Source: Leptasterias polaris
Taxonomy: Eukaryota > Echinodermata > Asteroidea > Forcipulatida > Asteriidae
Direction: 5' to 3'
DNA length: 64,000 nucleotides
Assembly (NCBI GenBank): GCA_037783415.1
Contig: JAZGTN010000097.1
Location: 3,224,001 to 3,288,000, forward strand
Numbering within the stretch: the stretch's first letter is position 1; each line of letters opens with the position of its first letter. The notes below the pieces were generated by a model. That model did no database searches. It saw only the letters and a program-made list of their open reading frames with translations, and was not told the origin of the DNA. Both the position numbers and the translations under genes were made by a program. Shown piece after piece: positions 1-12,560 of this stretch.

Positions 1-583
1 TGTTTTTATATTTTTAAATGATGCCCCATTGAAAGTCATATATCTGTATTTAGCACAGAAAAAAGAAATAATAGCAAAAATGGCTGAAATACAATAAAAG
101 AAAAACAAAACCACAAATACAAAAGGAAAACAGATGTTTGTTAATGATCCTGAACAAATTCCGCATAAAATACCAGGAGCTCTAAAATTTGGGTGAAACC
201 AAAAACAAGAACAAACATGCAGCTGCTACTGACCCAAGTTAGTAACAGTACCTTATGGTATTGATATGATGATGATTTACAATCCTTACATAATATGAGA
301 CCTTCACAGTCTGGTTTATGTACCAGTATCTGTACAAGCATTGTGACCAAGCTTCATCAAGGTCAGATTTTAAATAGATGAAACAGGACAAATAACCTGT
401 GCAGTTGAAAAAGTTGCTGGAAAAAAACAACAACAAAAACCACAAAATATCATTCAAAAATGTTATTTACATGTATTTCATGTGACCAGTTAACCACACA
501 GTGATGCTTTGAATGCAAAATTGTTTTATGCAATATAATTCATTTGCAAGTTAGATTTGAATGTCTGGTACAATGAATTGCAT
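1..583. other. AT-rich DNA, no gene seen
   Basis: Both strands hold only short open frames (69 and 72 codons) of low-complexity composition with no recognisable domain. I see no tRNA-like boxes or strong repeats here. It forms the left flank of the inverted-repeat element that follows. Confidence 0.5.
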
Positions 584-835
584 AGTCATAAGTTACCGCT
601 TAAATTTGAATGGCTCTGGAGACAGTTGCTATATGTCACATGATTCATGTCACATGATTCATGGCAAGCGTTCACGTAGTTACGTACGAGACAGCCAACA
701 CCCATACACAATTTAGAATGAATATGTATGGCACAATGGTATCGGGGGTTTGCTCATCTGGAGGTTGCTATACAAAAGCCCTGCATGTCTCTATAGTCTG
801 CTGATACATTCAAATTTAAGTGGTAACTTGTGACT
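584..835. mobile_element. 252-bp MITE-like inverted-repeat element
   Basis: Positions 584-612 and 807-835 are inverted repeats of 29 bp with two mismatches (core 'aagttacc.cttaaatttgaatg'). The interior holds no open frame and includes a short local duplication of 'cacatgattcatg' near 637-661. Size, lack of coding capacity and matched termini suit a miniature inverted-repeat transposable element. I could not fix a target-site duplication, so the superfamily is unknown. Confidence 0.6.
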
Positions 836-1131
836 AAGCAAGACATTACAAGACATTATCTAACTCTTACTCACAAATGGCTTATTGCCACTTAGTTTTA
901 TGAAATCAGATGTTGGAATATTGTCTGTTGGATAAAACAACCAATGCTGTATACTTTCTTGATTATAGTTTCTTTGAAATTGAATAAGTTATTAGAGCAC
1001 TAAGGCTCACCAGCTTATATAGATTACCAGCCAAATTACCATATTGTGTGTTCTGTTTATGGTTGGTTCCCTTCTTATTTTTCCTACGAAGAAATCCGTT
1101 AAGCACATGCTTTAACAGCTGTTTGGAAGTG
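836..1131. other. unannotated AT-rich spacer
   Basis: No supported gene or repeat boundary. The 89-codon minus-strand frame covering 963-1232 runs into the dispersed repeat that follows and looks like a chance frame. Confidence 0.4.
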
Positions 1132-1442
1132 TTCGATTGTTTTAATCCTATATAAATGTTGGTATTTACAATAAAACTAACCAGTGAAAATTTCATTTCA
1201 AAAGGTGGTCTAAAAGGAAGAATAATCCCCAATAGGAATACACAATCTGAGAGGCGTTTCTCATATTCAAGTTTGGGGGCATAAAAACTGATATATTTTT
1301 ACACAACCACAATACTTTGAAGTGAAATGTTTCTCAAAATGCTTTATGCTGTCCAAAGCTGATGAAGGCTTCTACCCAAAAACTTTTTATTGCCGTTAAT
1401 TTTAAGAGTGATTACCAAACATATACAGCCTGAGACCCTTTA
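1132..1442 (-). repeat. dispersed repeat family A, copy 1
   Basis: Read on the minus strand this is homologous to 27370-27733 and to the minus strand of 21625-21873. Shared blocks, in order, are 'ggtaat.actc', 'ggcaataaaaa', a 'cattttgag(g/a)aac' block, 'tctcagattgtgtattc', 'accacctttt', 'atgaaattttcac.ggttagtttt.attgta' and 'tataggattaaaacaatc'. The copies differ by substitutions and indels, so they are old. No coding capacity is visible. I recall similar sequence being abundant in sea stars but cannot verify that here. Confidence 0.6.
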
Positions 1443-1872
1443 AGGCACTAGATACGAGGTACTACAACATCTGACAACTCTGGAAAGGCTATACCTGTGT
1501 GTCAACTACCAACCGTTTATCAGATTTAAGTATCAGAAATGAAGGAAACAGAAGGGGATATTGAATAACTCAATCTCAAACTGACAATCCACAAAGGAAA
1601 TTGTAGCTGATGAACATGCCCCCGCTATCAGAGACCAGATGTGAACAAGTTTACAAATCAATTTTGCCTCAAATGAAAATGACATCAATAACCTTGTTGA
1701 TCTTAACATCCGCTATTCCTTAAAACCAATTTGAACTCGGGATCATTGCTAGTCAATTTTGTTTGGTTTTTATATCAGTTCCTTTTTTTTAAGGGACCGA
1801 TTCACTTTTATAAAGTTGTGGAGGAAAAGAAATTAAACAAAGACATTGACAAAATTGGAAGACCACCAAGAT
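1443..1872. other. unannotated spacer
   Basis: I see no gene, RNA or clear repeat in this stretch. It runs up to the tRNA-like SINE head. Confidence 0.4.
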
Positions 1873-2010
1873 ATGGCTAGCTAGCTCAGTTGGTAGATCA
1901 CCAGCATGTAAACCTCAAGGTCCCCAGTTCAAATCACGTTCAAGTCAATTTTTCTTTGTCCAACCCAACAAATATTGATAAAACTTTACTTTGTTTAAAG
2001 TAGCCTTCTG
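1873..2010 (+). mobile_element. tRNA-derived SINE fragment (family 2)
   Basis: The segment opens with a tRNA-like head. An A-box-like 'tagctcagttggtaga' is followed about 30 bp later by a B-box-like 'ccccagttcaaatc', and then by a non-tRNA body starting 'gtcaatttttctttgt'. The head resembles tRNAs of the Ala/Thr/Val layout but the stems are degraded, so this is not a working tRNA gene. The same head-plus-'tcaatttt.ctttc' arrangement recurs on the minus strand near 10075-10200. Confidence 0.55.
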
Positions 2011-2981
2011 AATGGGGAGTTAAATAATTAAACTATCAGTTAAATTTCAGGTATAATAAAAACAATAATAACAATTTAAAAAAAAATCAAAATAGAAATA
2101 ACAAAAGCAGAATGTCTTATTTTCTGTTCATTATCCACACATTGCAATCAGTCATAACTTAAGAATTTTTCAAGGAATCTCTTGTGTTTCCATAATGTAA
2201 ATCAATGGATGATTTGCAGACGTTTTATATCCAAAGTGCATCAATATGGCCTTGAAATGTGGGTGGTGGATATGAATAATAGTGTTTCATTTGTCCTTGG
2301 TGACTCCAAAGTCATGGAGGTGCCCAAAGAACTGGCTGCTGGCATGTCTGACCATGGTCTGACCTACATTTTGTTTGTCATCACACACTTAAAAAGATGT
2401 GAGGGCTACACAGTGAACAAACCACAGTTAAATAAAAACTAAGGTGAACTGACAGCCCCCTCCAACTAGAATCAGGTTCTGCAAATAAAAATGCAAAACT
2501 ATTTTTGAAATTCAAGCGCATTTTTCTTGCTTGCACACCAGGTTCAAGGGGTCACAGGCTTCGGGTTAGCGGAGGCGTCAATCTGGGTTAACCCAACACA
2601 CCGTGTGGAATATTTGAGAAACGGATCCACCGTTCTCCTGATTCTCTATATACTAACATGGGGCACTTCCATCATTGTACGAATGGATTCCACTGCAAAC
2701 AAGTCTACCTCAAACATCTAGGCCTCCACCCCAACCAAAGCAGCAAATGAAATACGCTGAGAATAAAAAAAATAAAAATAAAAAAAAACATTAAAAAGAA
2801 GAAAATCAGAGCATAGCACTGAGTCATTGCATACTGGTAGGGAGCGTGCACACACACGCATACACGTTTTCTGGTAACACAGTAAATAGCAAAGCTAACA
2901 ATCCTGCCACCACCAACTCCACATTTTTCCCCTACTCCCCAAGTCTTGTATAATTTGGCGAGTGCAGACGAGAAGGGGGGG
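2011..2981. other. unannotated stretch with chance frames
   Basis: Open frames of 86 codons (2182-2442, +) and 64 codons (2527-2721, +) have no recognisable motif. A-rich runs near 2765-2800 suggest decayed retroelement tails, but nothing can be assigned. Confidence 0.35.
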
Positions 2982-3004
2982 GAGAGAGAGAGAGAGAGAG
3001 AGAG
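2982..3004. repeat. (GA)n microsatellite
   Basis: An uninterrupted GA dinucleotide run directly after a G8 tract. The leucine/serine-rich minus-strand open frames that cross it (2705-3037 and 2895-3077) come from this repeat and are not genes. Confidence 0.9.
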
Positions 3005-6000
3005 TAGAGATTGCAGAACGAGCGAGTTTGTGGACACACGTTCTAATGTTTGTTTGGATCGGCGTGCATATGCTCATGTGTGGTTCTAAAAAACTCTCCT
3101 CGGGTTAATATGGAGAAGGGACAGATTAAATTAGCCCTACCGTTAGAATAAACACAAAGCAGAATTATCAGTTCTGGCCTATTTTCTTTGAATTCCCTGT
3201 CCATATTCGGGGCAGCTCCTGTTACCCTGTGCTCCACTGACTGATAGCAAACCATGGGTAATTCAAAACGGGCAGGGAGATAGTTTACTATGTACAGAAC
3301 AACTTTCATATCTTGAATCAACTTTTGTGGGCGAATATTTATGACAAGGGGGTCCCTGGATGCAAACAAACTTCTGGTCCCGCCGGGAAGGGAAATGCTA
3401 GAATGGAAATGTGGACACTCTCACTCACTCGGAGAACAAAATCCCAACGTACTGTAGTATCGAGGTAAACAGTCTGACATGGAGTTAAGTGAGATGGAGG
3501 AATTGAGAAAATACTGTGCCACGTAGGGATGGAACAAATGGAAGGTATAGAGGCTTATAAAAATGGACGAGGTTGCGGCAGACAGGAAAGCTTTGGAACA
3601 AACCAAACTTAAGTCTCAATAATAAGATTTCAGGTCGTTTAATCATGCTCCACTGAACATCTACAGACTCGAGGCTTAGTGACATCAATTGATTGAAGTA
3701 AACCATCTATGAAATATCACAAACAATCATACACAAGACAACAAATCAGTTCAATCGTATTGTCTGCAAATGTCCTTTACCTGGATGTCGTCGCTTAATC
3801 TACAGCGCTCTTAAATGATGAATATGTGGAGACATGCATATGTTGGTTTTCCCAGTAGATTAGTAATGGCTTTGATCAGGTTTTGAGGAAGCAGTACTCC
3901 TTTTAAGCATTTATTCGTGAATAGTCCATGATTACAAATGAAAATGGTCGTCATTTATCCTGGTACCATTTCCATTCAGAAGCCGGCCTCCTAATTCATT
4001 GTGCTCTTGAACGACCGAACAATGTAGGAAAAAATGCTTGCTTCAATTACATGAATTACTCCCATGGCACCATCTTGATTACGTGCCAAGATGAGGAAAA
4101 ATGCAATGGGAAAAATTAAGGAATCTCACCGATGTTACAGAGAAAAATTCAGAGTTAAGCAAAAGCACATTTTCTCGCAAACACACCCACACACACACAT
4201 TATTTATGTAAAAATAATTTTTTGAGTATTACTCAAAACAATGACAGCCTACGTAAAAATTTGATTTAAAAACCAATCTTTCTACAGTCCTGAAATTATT
4301 GCTGCTACAACAATTTCAGTCAGATAATTAATTTGTGGTGCATCCTTCCTCTTTTCATGCCTTTCTAACACCGATTTTATAAAGATAGCATTTTGTCTGG
4401 TGATGGAAACAAATGTCACTGAGATTGCATCCAGGGTATAGCAGTATCAGGGTTTCCGCCATGCGCAATCTCGGGTATCAGGTAACTGTGCCCCTTAAAA
4501 TGACTAATTACGTAAATCATGACAAAACACTCCAAATGCTCTCAATTTCATGCCAGAACCTATCAAATAAAACATAAACATTCAACAGAAATGAAACTCC
4601 TTTTAAGTCTCTTCACAAGGTATCAAGCAACTTATAAACTGTTAAAACGTTACGACTCTGATCTTTCAAGAAACCAAGTAAAGAGTAGAACTGGAGCCAG
4701 GCAAAAAAGGAGGTTGGCAATCAAATAGCAGGAGACAAATACAACGATTTCATGTAAGTTGACATCAATAAACTCAAGTGTGAATTCAATCATTGATTAT
4801 TTGTAAGAGGAGCAATTAAAAAGGAGAAAAAATTGAAAAACTGACCCACAGCTCTCTTATCTATTGCTGTGGCTAATACAGAGAGCAATGGAAGAAAATT
4901 GCCATTTTGAAGTAAACCAGTAAAGATACAGCCCCCACCTCTGTTTGGTAGCCAAGCAAGAAAGACCTACAGGGGGGAAGTAGAGAGAGGGGGAAGAGAG
5001 AGAGAGTGTGTGTGCATGACAGGCTAATAAAGGAAGACATCCCTGTCAGAGATGTGGGAAGAAGATTGGAAAGGACTACATCTTAGCGCAAAGCCAGATT
5101 GTTATCTACCAGTTACCAATTTGCCAATTGTATCAGTCATTTCCCTATATCTGCTGTTGTACACCCTGAAGGTTGGCGGAGGAGGGGGGGGGGGGGTGTG
5201 CGGAAAGAAAAGAACCCTTGATTACGTGAACTGAAATAAGGGGAACAAGATGTCGATCAGTAATAATGGAGCAGCTTAAGAAGCAATTATAAAAGACAAA
5301 GTAGTCAAGTACAGGGAGACGGAAAGCCTTGCGACGCATCATTACACAATCAGTTACTTTTCATTTTCTCATTTCATTGTGATCATCGATGGGGAAACTT
5401 GATGAAATTTCAGCTTGTCAGATAAAGCAGATAAGACCTTCAAGGGGTGGGTGGGTTGACATTGGTTGGCAGGAAAAGGCTATTGTCTAGAACCAACACC
5501 ATGTCGGACTTTTCATTGGTATTTCAGCCACAGACAATTCACCTCTCAGGGGTTGTTTGAAGTTTGTTCTACAGCCTAATACTTTGGACAAATGCCAAGA
5601 TTGAATGCAATGGTGACAAAGATAAATCAATACAAAGAATTTGAAGGTGAAGAAAGAATGAAATACAATTCAAGCTCAATGAGACAGGACATTGCAAGTT
5701 ATGCTGTACTTTTGCAGTGATTCATTCATCCATTTCATAGCATTCTTGCCATATCAAAAGTTGGACAGTTTTCCCCAAAACAATGGGTGGCGAAACACAA
5801 CCAGTCTCTGGTTCGTCCACAAATGCACCTGGTATAATATTCCATTAAATTTTTCTAATAGATTGGAAAGAGATTGTCTTAAATCACGAATATTCACATC
5901 CAATCATTTACTCGTTACGATGAACAATCTTTCCTAGGTCGAATGAAAGTGCTGACATTAAAACTAATCAAACAAGCATACTGACACCAGCTGCTCTGCA

Positions 6001-7132
6001 ACCCAAGTCTGATTGTTTTAAAATCATACCATAATAAGATAATAATATTTTAGACTACACAGATTCGTTAGTGGTTATTGTGCCAACGTCACTGAACTAT
6101 AATTTGCCGAGCTGCCATAATGAAACGCCCAACAAAAAGGGGGTCGGATTTCATTCTAATTAGTCGCAAATGACAGTGATCCATCGGAATGGTTGGTCTG
6201 GCAGATGAAGAAACTGGGCTCCTCAACGCTACAGATGCCAAGGAATATTATTAAAAAAACATTCACAAATCCGCCCTTAGCGCCCTGCTGCTGTTTCATG
6301 TATCGCTGTCCCCCTGGTGATCAGTTATCACTATCTCGTCCCAAACATGAAACATCCTTTGTGTGTTTACAGTGGAATTGCAATAATGCCGCATCTTTTA
6401 ACGATGGTAGATACCAACAAATCAACCTGATGACACCTCCTTTCCATTAAAGTTAAATTTGGCGCAGGTAACGGCAGTCTGGTTACCCCCACCAACAAAG
6501 TCATATCAAAACCATGATGCATTTTGGGCCGTCTGATGGAAGCTTAATTCCCACAGGAGCTAATAAGTTTCATAAATCTTTGAAGAATCACCGATTCAAT
6601 TTTACCCAACCGAAACACCTGTCCCATAACGTGTAATGTAAATCATCAATAACACCAGAAAGTTCCACAACTATGAAAGATTAATGAGGGTCGACTAAAT
6701 ATCAACCCCCCAAAAAAAAGAGAGTTTCTTTTTGCGCATTTTTTTCCAGTCTATTATTTACACCAGTCTGAAAAGAAATTTACACGTTGGGTGATGTATC
6801 ATTTTGAAACATGATCACACAAAAAGCCATCTCACTGTTCAACTTGCCCTTGACAACTCAAAGGAAACCTATGATTTTGTTTAAAGCTTCATATTCCATA
6901 ACGAAATGTTTTGTGCTTGAGAAGCTGTAATGTGTGTCCCACAAGAATGGAGAAAATAATGGATAAATAAATAAAAGGCAAAGAGAGTGTTCTACACCAT
7001 CTATTACACACAAAAGAACCACATTGTCTGCAAATCCTTTGTGATAAAAAAAAGGGATAATTTGTGCTTATACCCTTTCAAAAGGTTGTGGTGTCAACAC
7101 AAGAAGTATTTGACAGAGTGACAAAAACTTAT
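3005..7132. other. long apparently single-copy stretch
   Basis: About 4 kb with few recognisable repeats. Simple-sequence patches occur at about 4185-4200 (CA), 4977-5016 (GA then GT) and 5184-5196 (G13). Homeodomain-type 'ctaattag' cores and GATA motifs occur, for example near 6156-6163, but such short motifs are expected by chance. Open frames at 3043-3369 (-), 6193-6450 (+) and others show no domain. If the window holds conserved regulatory DNA, this repeat-poor block is the likeliest place, but that is inference. Confidence 0.3.
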
Positions 7133-7206
7133 GAAAGAAAGAAAGAAAGGGGGAACGAGGGGGAGAGAGAAAGAGAGAAGAACAAAAAGAGAGAAAAAAA
7201 GGGATA
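7133..7206 (+). repeat. polypurine tract (GAAA/GGGGA/GA mix)
   Basis: About 74 bases of purine on the plus strand interrupted only by C at 7156 and 7183. It begins with four GAAA units and moves into GA-rich sequence. Long homopurine tracts can form triplex (H-DNA) structures; a role here is inference. Confidence 0.8.
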
Positions 7207-9504
7207 ATAGTGTATTTAGTGGTTATTCACATCTTAGTTGACTTTGTTAAATCAGGGCACAAAGCAAACCTTGTATTTTTCAAAGTCTACCGGTGAGAAA
7301 AAATACAACTCAAGCTTAGTTTACAAGAGAGGTTTTCAAATGTAAAGAACAACATTTGTATTGTCATCTTGAACTTCAAAGTGACATTGTACACATTTGG
7401 TTAACTCTTGTGTGTTCAATACCCTTGAGGAAGAGCTAATAGTACAAGTGACAGTATTACCAATGCACTTTTCATAAGGTAACGTTTCATAACCTTGTCA
7501 CACACAAAAAAGGAGTATAAAAGAACAACATGTTGTATTCCATTACCAAAACAAAATGAAAAGATCAATAAACTATTTAAACATAATAATAGACCCCTTG
7601 CATATGACGTCACATGCTCAAAAAGCCCAAAGGAGGCAAATCATTGGATGATACCTGTTTTTTATGCGTAAAAACGTGCACGTGACCTCATCGTCTCTGT
7701 AGGGTTTCCCATTATTGAAGGAGTTTATTAAACTTATAAATAAAAATATTAATTATTAGTTAGTAATAATTAATATTAATAACCTCAGCATTGAAGTTCA
7801 TCTGTGTTGGATTTACGATAAAAAAGCAAGTTGCAAACTCTCTTTTGAGTCAATTGAGGAAAGTTTAAACGTACAGATAAATTGTATAAAACGAGTCTGA
7901 TGCTGTGTGTTAGCATGATCAGTAAAGCCTGAAATCGTCTGGTAATTTGTTTGACAGTGTCATCATGTACTCCTGGATGCTTTGTCAGCAGGGTCTGCCA
8001 TTGACGCATTAGAATCATGTTGTGACCAACAAATATGGAAGGGGCACCATGCCAGGTCTGTCACAGGCTGGAAGCTGACTGAGAGGACATGACCTAGACA
8101 CTGCGGACTACAAACGAAAATATAAACAATCGCGTGTTGGCGTCAATTTCCAGATAATACATAAATTGGAGTTCAAACCTTGCTGAACCTAACGGGCTTC
8201 TAATTTGTTAGATAGACAAATGTAACTATATTCAGATAGACCCCCCTTACAGAGCTTTAACAGTGCTGCTATTTCTGGACCATGCTGGATACTTTGGGCG
8301 TGTCAAAATTCGGGACTACAGCTACGACTGTTGCTAAGGATGTTGCTAAAGATGTCCCATACTTCAACGCATGATGGCACAGCAATTCAGCCATAGCCTT
8401 TGCCGCCGCCTATTTGGACAAGGCCACAAAATCAAGAGACATGCGTAGACATTCCTAAACTAAATCTCAGAATTCAAAGGAAACATTCAAAATAGCAACA
8501 TCTCTTATTTCACATATGCTCCTGAGAACACTATAGGATTGATTCTTCATATGCAAAGTATTTCCAAACTTTGTTCGCTTTTGTGAATTTTGACCGTGAC
8601 ATCTTGACCTAAATGCATTTTTTTCCTGTTGCAGAAATCCGATACCACTTTCCCTTTGAACAAATTGACTTAGTTAAACACTATCAGTGATTTGCCATTA
8701 AATTGTGTTTTTTTGTGTTGTGTTCTTGGTATCTTTTCCTGTCCAACAACACTGGGAGAAAAATGAGACTTCCGGAGCTGGACAGCAGGTTTCCTTTACT
8801 TTTCTACATTTCCTTCAGGGATGTGATTGCCCTAGCGTATAGTGGTCTCTCTCTCTGGGTCATTGAACCCAGTGGGTGTGGTTCGCTATGGAAAAATGCT
8901 TTTTAAAATATCACAAAATACAGTTTACTTTTCCTTCCAAGTTTGAAAAGGCACAGAACAAGTCTTAAAGCTATTGCCAGTGATTGTCACATAAGAGTTA
9001 AGTTGCCCTCAAAATTAATTCTTTTATGATGTCTATAGCTACCAAGTATTACACAAAACTACTAAGTATTACCCATTTAATATTCCGTCTGAAAATTAAC
9101 AAAAACACTGTATGTTGCTTTGAATATTGATAATTTTCCATTCATAGAATCAGTTGTTTACATAATTTATACAAATTCAGACCAGAAGGTAGTAGTAAAC
9201 ATTCTCTAACACCGAATTGAATTCAAAACATTGTCAATATTGGTTCTTGTAGTATCTATACCATATAGCCACAAGCAATCAGGTAAAAAAAATCAGTTCA
9301 AATGCAAAGACAAAGAAAAACAACATGGGAGCCACACTATAGATTAACATTTTGTTCTTGCCATACTTGTGAAGCATGAGTTTGTACTTGCCTACTTCCC
9401 CCCCCCCCACCCCCCCTGGCTTGAAAAGTGTACTTTTATCACAGTAAATTATTGCTGTTTAGTTGGTTTCGTGTTTTTATGCTTTTAGAATCCTTTTTAA
9501 TATT
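7207..9504. other. unannotated region with AT hairpin and isolated splice-acceptor-like site
   Basis: Positions 7745-7758 and 7764-7777 form a perfect 14-bp AT inverted repeat around a 5-base loop. A palindromic CRE-type 'tgacgtca' lies at 7605-7612 and 'cacgtg' at 7679-7684. A strong acceptor-like sequence (a 'tgaccta' branch-like site, then a T-rich tract ending in 'gttgcag') ends at about 8635. The frames after it reach stops within 8-18 codons, so no exon is annotated. A C/A tract lies at 9398-9416. Confidence 0.35.
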
Positions 9505-9575
9505 GTAACAATGTAAGCGCTCAGAGACTGGTTTGATGTTGGGCGCTGTATAAGTCCTGCTTATTGTTATTATTA
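9505..9575 (+). mobile_element. SINE 3' tail fragment
   Basis: The sequence 'gtaagcgctcagagact' then 'gggcgctgtataagt', ending in a TTATT microsatellite, matches the layout of the SINE tail at 21285-21371 ('gagcgctttgagac', 'gcgctatataagaac', (ATT)n). The tRNA head and body are not visible upstream, so this is a 5'-truncated copy. Confidence 0.5.
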
Positions 9576-10027
9576 TTGATGTTTCAGGCAAATTGCACAC
9601 CTGTCAATAATGCCTCAAAGTGCCACTGTATTATTGCCATTGACTTCCGGTTCAAACTGGAAAGAGAAACTTTACATTTGAACAAAATCATAACTTCTGA
9701 ACCAATTATCGGATGTTTACAATCAATACATCATCTAAAAGGTCTTCAAAATTACAACAAGCGCTACACAAAATGTGAACCCATTTAACCTTTACTTCTG
9801 GTTTTATGACCGGCAGTTCATGTTTATTGTTTGAAATACTTATAACTCCTGAGCAAGACATTGGACTGATAAGGAAAAATGTTGTCACCCAATTCTTTCA
9901 ATCACTCACCACGAACACCTCGTTTTTGTAATTAACAAAAACTGAATCCCTAGTTATTATTATTATTGATGTTTCAGGCAAATTGCACACCTGTCAATAA
10001 TGCCTCAAAGTGCCACTGTATTATTGC
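9566..10027. repeat. 72-bp direct duplication flanking ~315 bp
   Basis: Positions 9566-9637 and 9953-10027 are identical apart from one extra ATT unit in the second copy. Both begin in TTATTATT and continue 'gatgtttcaggcaaattgc'. The identity implies a recent event. The copy length is far beyond a transposon target duplication, so unequal exchange or template switching at the ATT microsatellite is more likely. The 315 bp between shows no coding capacity. Confidence 0.85.
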
Positions 10028-10074
10028 TAATTAGAAGTTTTGAATGTTGGCAACTATGGTGGTTGATAAAATAT

Positions 10075-10200
10075 ATTCCCAAAACATATAAATGATTAGC
10101 GTGGAAAGAAAATTGACTGATGCTGGACTTGCATCTGCGACCTCTCTCGAATATTGAATGAACAATCTACCACCTGATCTTACCTACCCTATTTTTGTGG
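10075..10200 (-). mobile_element. tRNA-derived SINE fragment (family 2, minus strand)
   Basis: On the minus strand, an A-box-like 'gatcaggtggtagattg' is followed by a degraded B-box-like 'ggtcgcagatgcaagtcc' and then 'cagtcaattttctttcc'. This is the same order as the fragment at 1873-2010. Confidence 0.45.
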
Positions 10201-10341
10201 GCAGTCCACTTATGCCCATAGGCTAATACTCTGTTGGTCCAAGTCAGAAGCCTACAAACCTTACCTGCTGAGTACCAGGGATCATGCCCTAGGTATGACC
10301 CAACCTGGGTAAATTAGCAAGAGCAGGAATTACACACCACA

Positions 10342-10554
10342 GGGCCCAATATCATGGAGCTGCTTAAGCACAAAAACTAGCTAAGCACAACAACATTATG
10401 CTTCCCAGAAAAAAAAAATTTTCCCTGCTCAAACACCTTTTCACATGTAGCATCCATGACTGGTATCTAGTTGCTTATTGTTGCTTAATACTAATAGCAG
10501 AAAGTGTTTACACAATATTTTCCACTTAAGCAGCTCTATGAAAGTGGGCTCTGG
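10342..10554. mobile_element. 'gggccc' fold-back element, copy 1
   Basis: The left end 'gggcccaatatcatggagctgcttaagcac' and the right end 'cacttaagcagctctatgaaagtgggctc' are imperfect inverted repeats. The interior has no open frame. Further copies lie near 20234, 26420, 38307, 41510, 63060 and 63355. Length and ends suit a MITE. Superfamily and target duplication are not resolved. Confidence 0.65.
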
Positions 10555-12239
10555 ACATAAGCTGTTCATGTGGCTGATGTACACAGAATAAATATAATGG
10601 GAAAATAGACATGTATGTATGTATATACATATTTAATACATATATATGTATTAATATGTAAGTATAGATATCACTTGATTAAACTCATTCATCATTAATA
10701 TTTCAGCTGAGTTTGAGTTCCACTCCAATGGATTTCCAACACTTAATGAGAAAATGACAATCGACTTCACAGAGACATGACACATGAATGACCATCTATT
10801 ACAATCCAAATTCTCAGTCTCTCAAATTAGGACAATTATTCGAAAGGTTTACATTGCCATTTACCTTTTAAGATGCAATAAAGTGTAACAGTGGTTGTAA
10901 AATAATTTCTTAGCCCATCTGTCTCGTGGACAGTAAAATAAACACAGCATAACACGCCAACTATTTGTTATGACATAGTTTGCTAGCATTGTATTGTCTG
11001 TATTTTTGACAAGATGTAAATATACAAAAATGGAAGGGTGAGAAAATGCAACTGCGCAAAATATTTTATATAATTGTTTATTATACAGGGTGTGATTTGA
11101 GCAAGTGAAAGATTCTGACAAATGGTTAGCCAGTCTATGGGGCTCCACCTGGCCAAAAGGACAATGACTCTGAACTGACAGTATGTTGCGCTTCCAAGGT
11201 ATTATTACATTGAATTACTGCCTTTCTTTCTAATTTTTAGATATCTAACTTTAAAAAGAGCAATCTCGATATAATAATAAATATTAACAAAAGGCATTTA
11301 TATGGCCCTTTATGTAAAACAACCCCAAATCGCCTCACAATGAACACCATAAAACCTAGGCAATAAAAATACTAGCAAAGGCTTTAATGACTCTACATTT
11401 CTTTCATTGTAAGTGTTTAATTTTTTTAAAAGTTTTTCGGGGTAGGGGAGGGGAGGGGAGTTGAACAAGATGTGTGTGCAGAGATCTGGTAAGTTACCAT
11501 AGAGAAAATGCTTGAAGTTTTAAATCATTTTGGTTTAGCACAACACAATGAAACTACTTACTTTAAAGGGAATTCAGAAAACTAAATTTCCGTAGCTTAA
11601 GTGAAAGTTTCAAAGAGCATTTCTTCAGTACAGTATTTTTTATTTTTTATTGTAAATATCAAGTTGTTTACACACCCTAAAAAAAAAAACAGGACACCCA
11701 GTTTCGCAAAGAATATCTCATTTTGTAGCCCTACTTCCAAATCTTGGCCTAGTTAATGCACTCCAAGATTACAAGGAACTTACACATACTGACTTAAATA
11801 TAGAGCATGCTTTCAGTGAGCTCCCATGGACGTGGGCATGAGATAAGCTGTTGACTACACAATACTTCCTGAATGTGTCTGATTATCCAAAGATGGATCG
11901 TGAAATCATGGAAGTACAAAATTGTATAATTACTGCAAAGGAGTGAGTTGTTTTGTTTCATTCAAGGTTGTACATTGTACAGTGAGAGCTTTCAAGTGTA
12001 CTTTTTCCCTTGGCAGAATTTCTTGATAATTTCTTGGTGATAAATCTCTAGAAGAATGAAGCGAAACTGCAAAAATGATCTCAAATATTTTGGCGTTTGT
12101 TGCATTGCGGAAATGGATGCTCATTTACATTCTTGTATGTGTAATCATGACCCAAAATTGCTTGTCAGGTTTTTGCAACATTACCATCATAGAAAATTCA
12201 TTATAGCTCATTCTTGATGATATCCTCAAGCAAAATTCT
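10555..12239. other. unannotated AT-rich region
   Basis: A perfect 22-bp AT palindrome lies at 10633-10654, inside a longer TATG/ATAC-rich stretch. The 95-codon minus-strand frame at 10861-11148 ends at a donor-like 'aaaag|gtaaat' but shows no domain and is not called. No other gene signal. Confidence 0.35.
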
Positions 12240-12560
12240 TGCTGTTAAAGCTTGCTAACAACATCGTTAATTGTCAGAGACTAGTATCCGCACTTTGTGT
12301 GATGCAACAAAAATAACAAACCTGTGAAAGTTTAAGCTTGATTAGTCATCAGAGTCAAACAAAAATAGTGAAAAAAAACAAAAACTAAAAAACATCAGTG
12401 TTTTAACACCATTTTCAAACATAGCAGTTCAGACTCACAAGATAAAAAATAATTGTTTTACTCATTTCTCAAAAACTTTAGCATTTCAGGCAATAACATT
12501 TCAAGGGAAGTTTTCCCACTATGACCATCATTATACCGGGTAAGTCATAAGTTAATCTGT
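12240..12560 (+). repeat. dispersed repeat family B fragment
   Basis: Blocks such as 'gttaattgtcagagactagtatcc', 'aacaaacctgtgaaagtt', 'tgattagtcatcagagtc' and 'ctcatttctcaaaaactttagcatttcag' fit a non-coding dispersed repeat I associate with sea-star genomes. That association is recollection, not a search. Only one clear copy is in this window, so its boundaries are approximate. Confidence 0.4.

Noticed and set aside
3781..3800. Minus-strand donor-like 'catccag|gtaaag'
   Set aside because: All three frames upstream of it hit stops within about ten codons, so no coding exon ends here.
7605..7684. CRE (tgacgtca) and E-box (cacgtg) as a promoter
   Set aside because: No transcription unit follows, and short palindromes like these are expected by chance.
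8600..8695. Strong acceptor-like site ('tgaccta' branch site, 'cctgttgcag')
   Set aside because: Frames after it end within 8-18 codons and no upstream exon was found. It could only be a short terminal exon, which cannot be shown.
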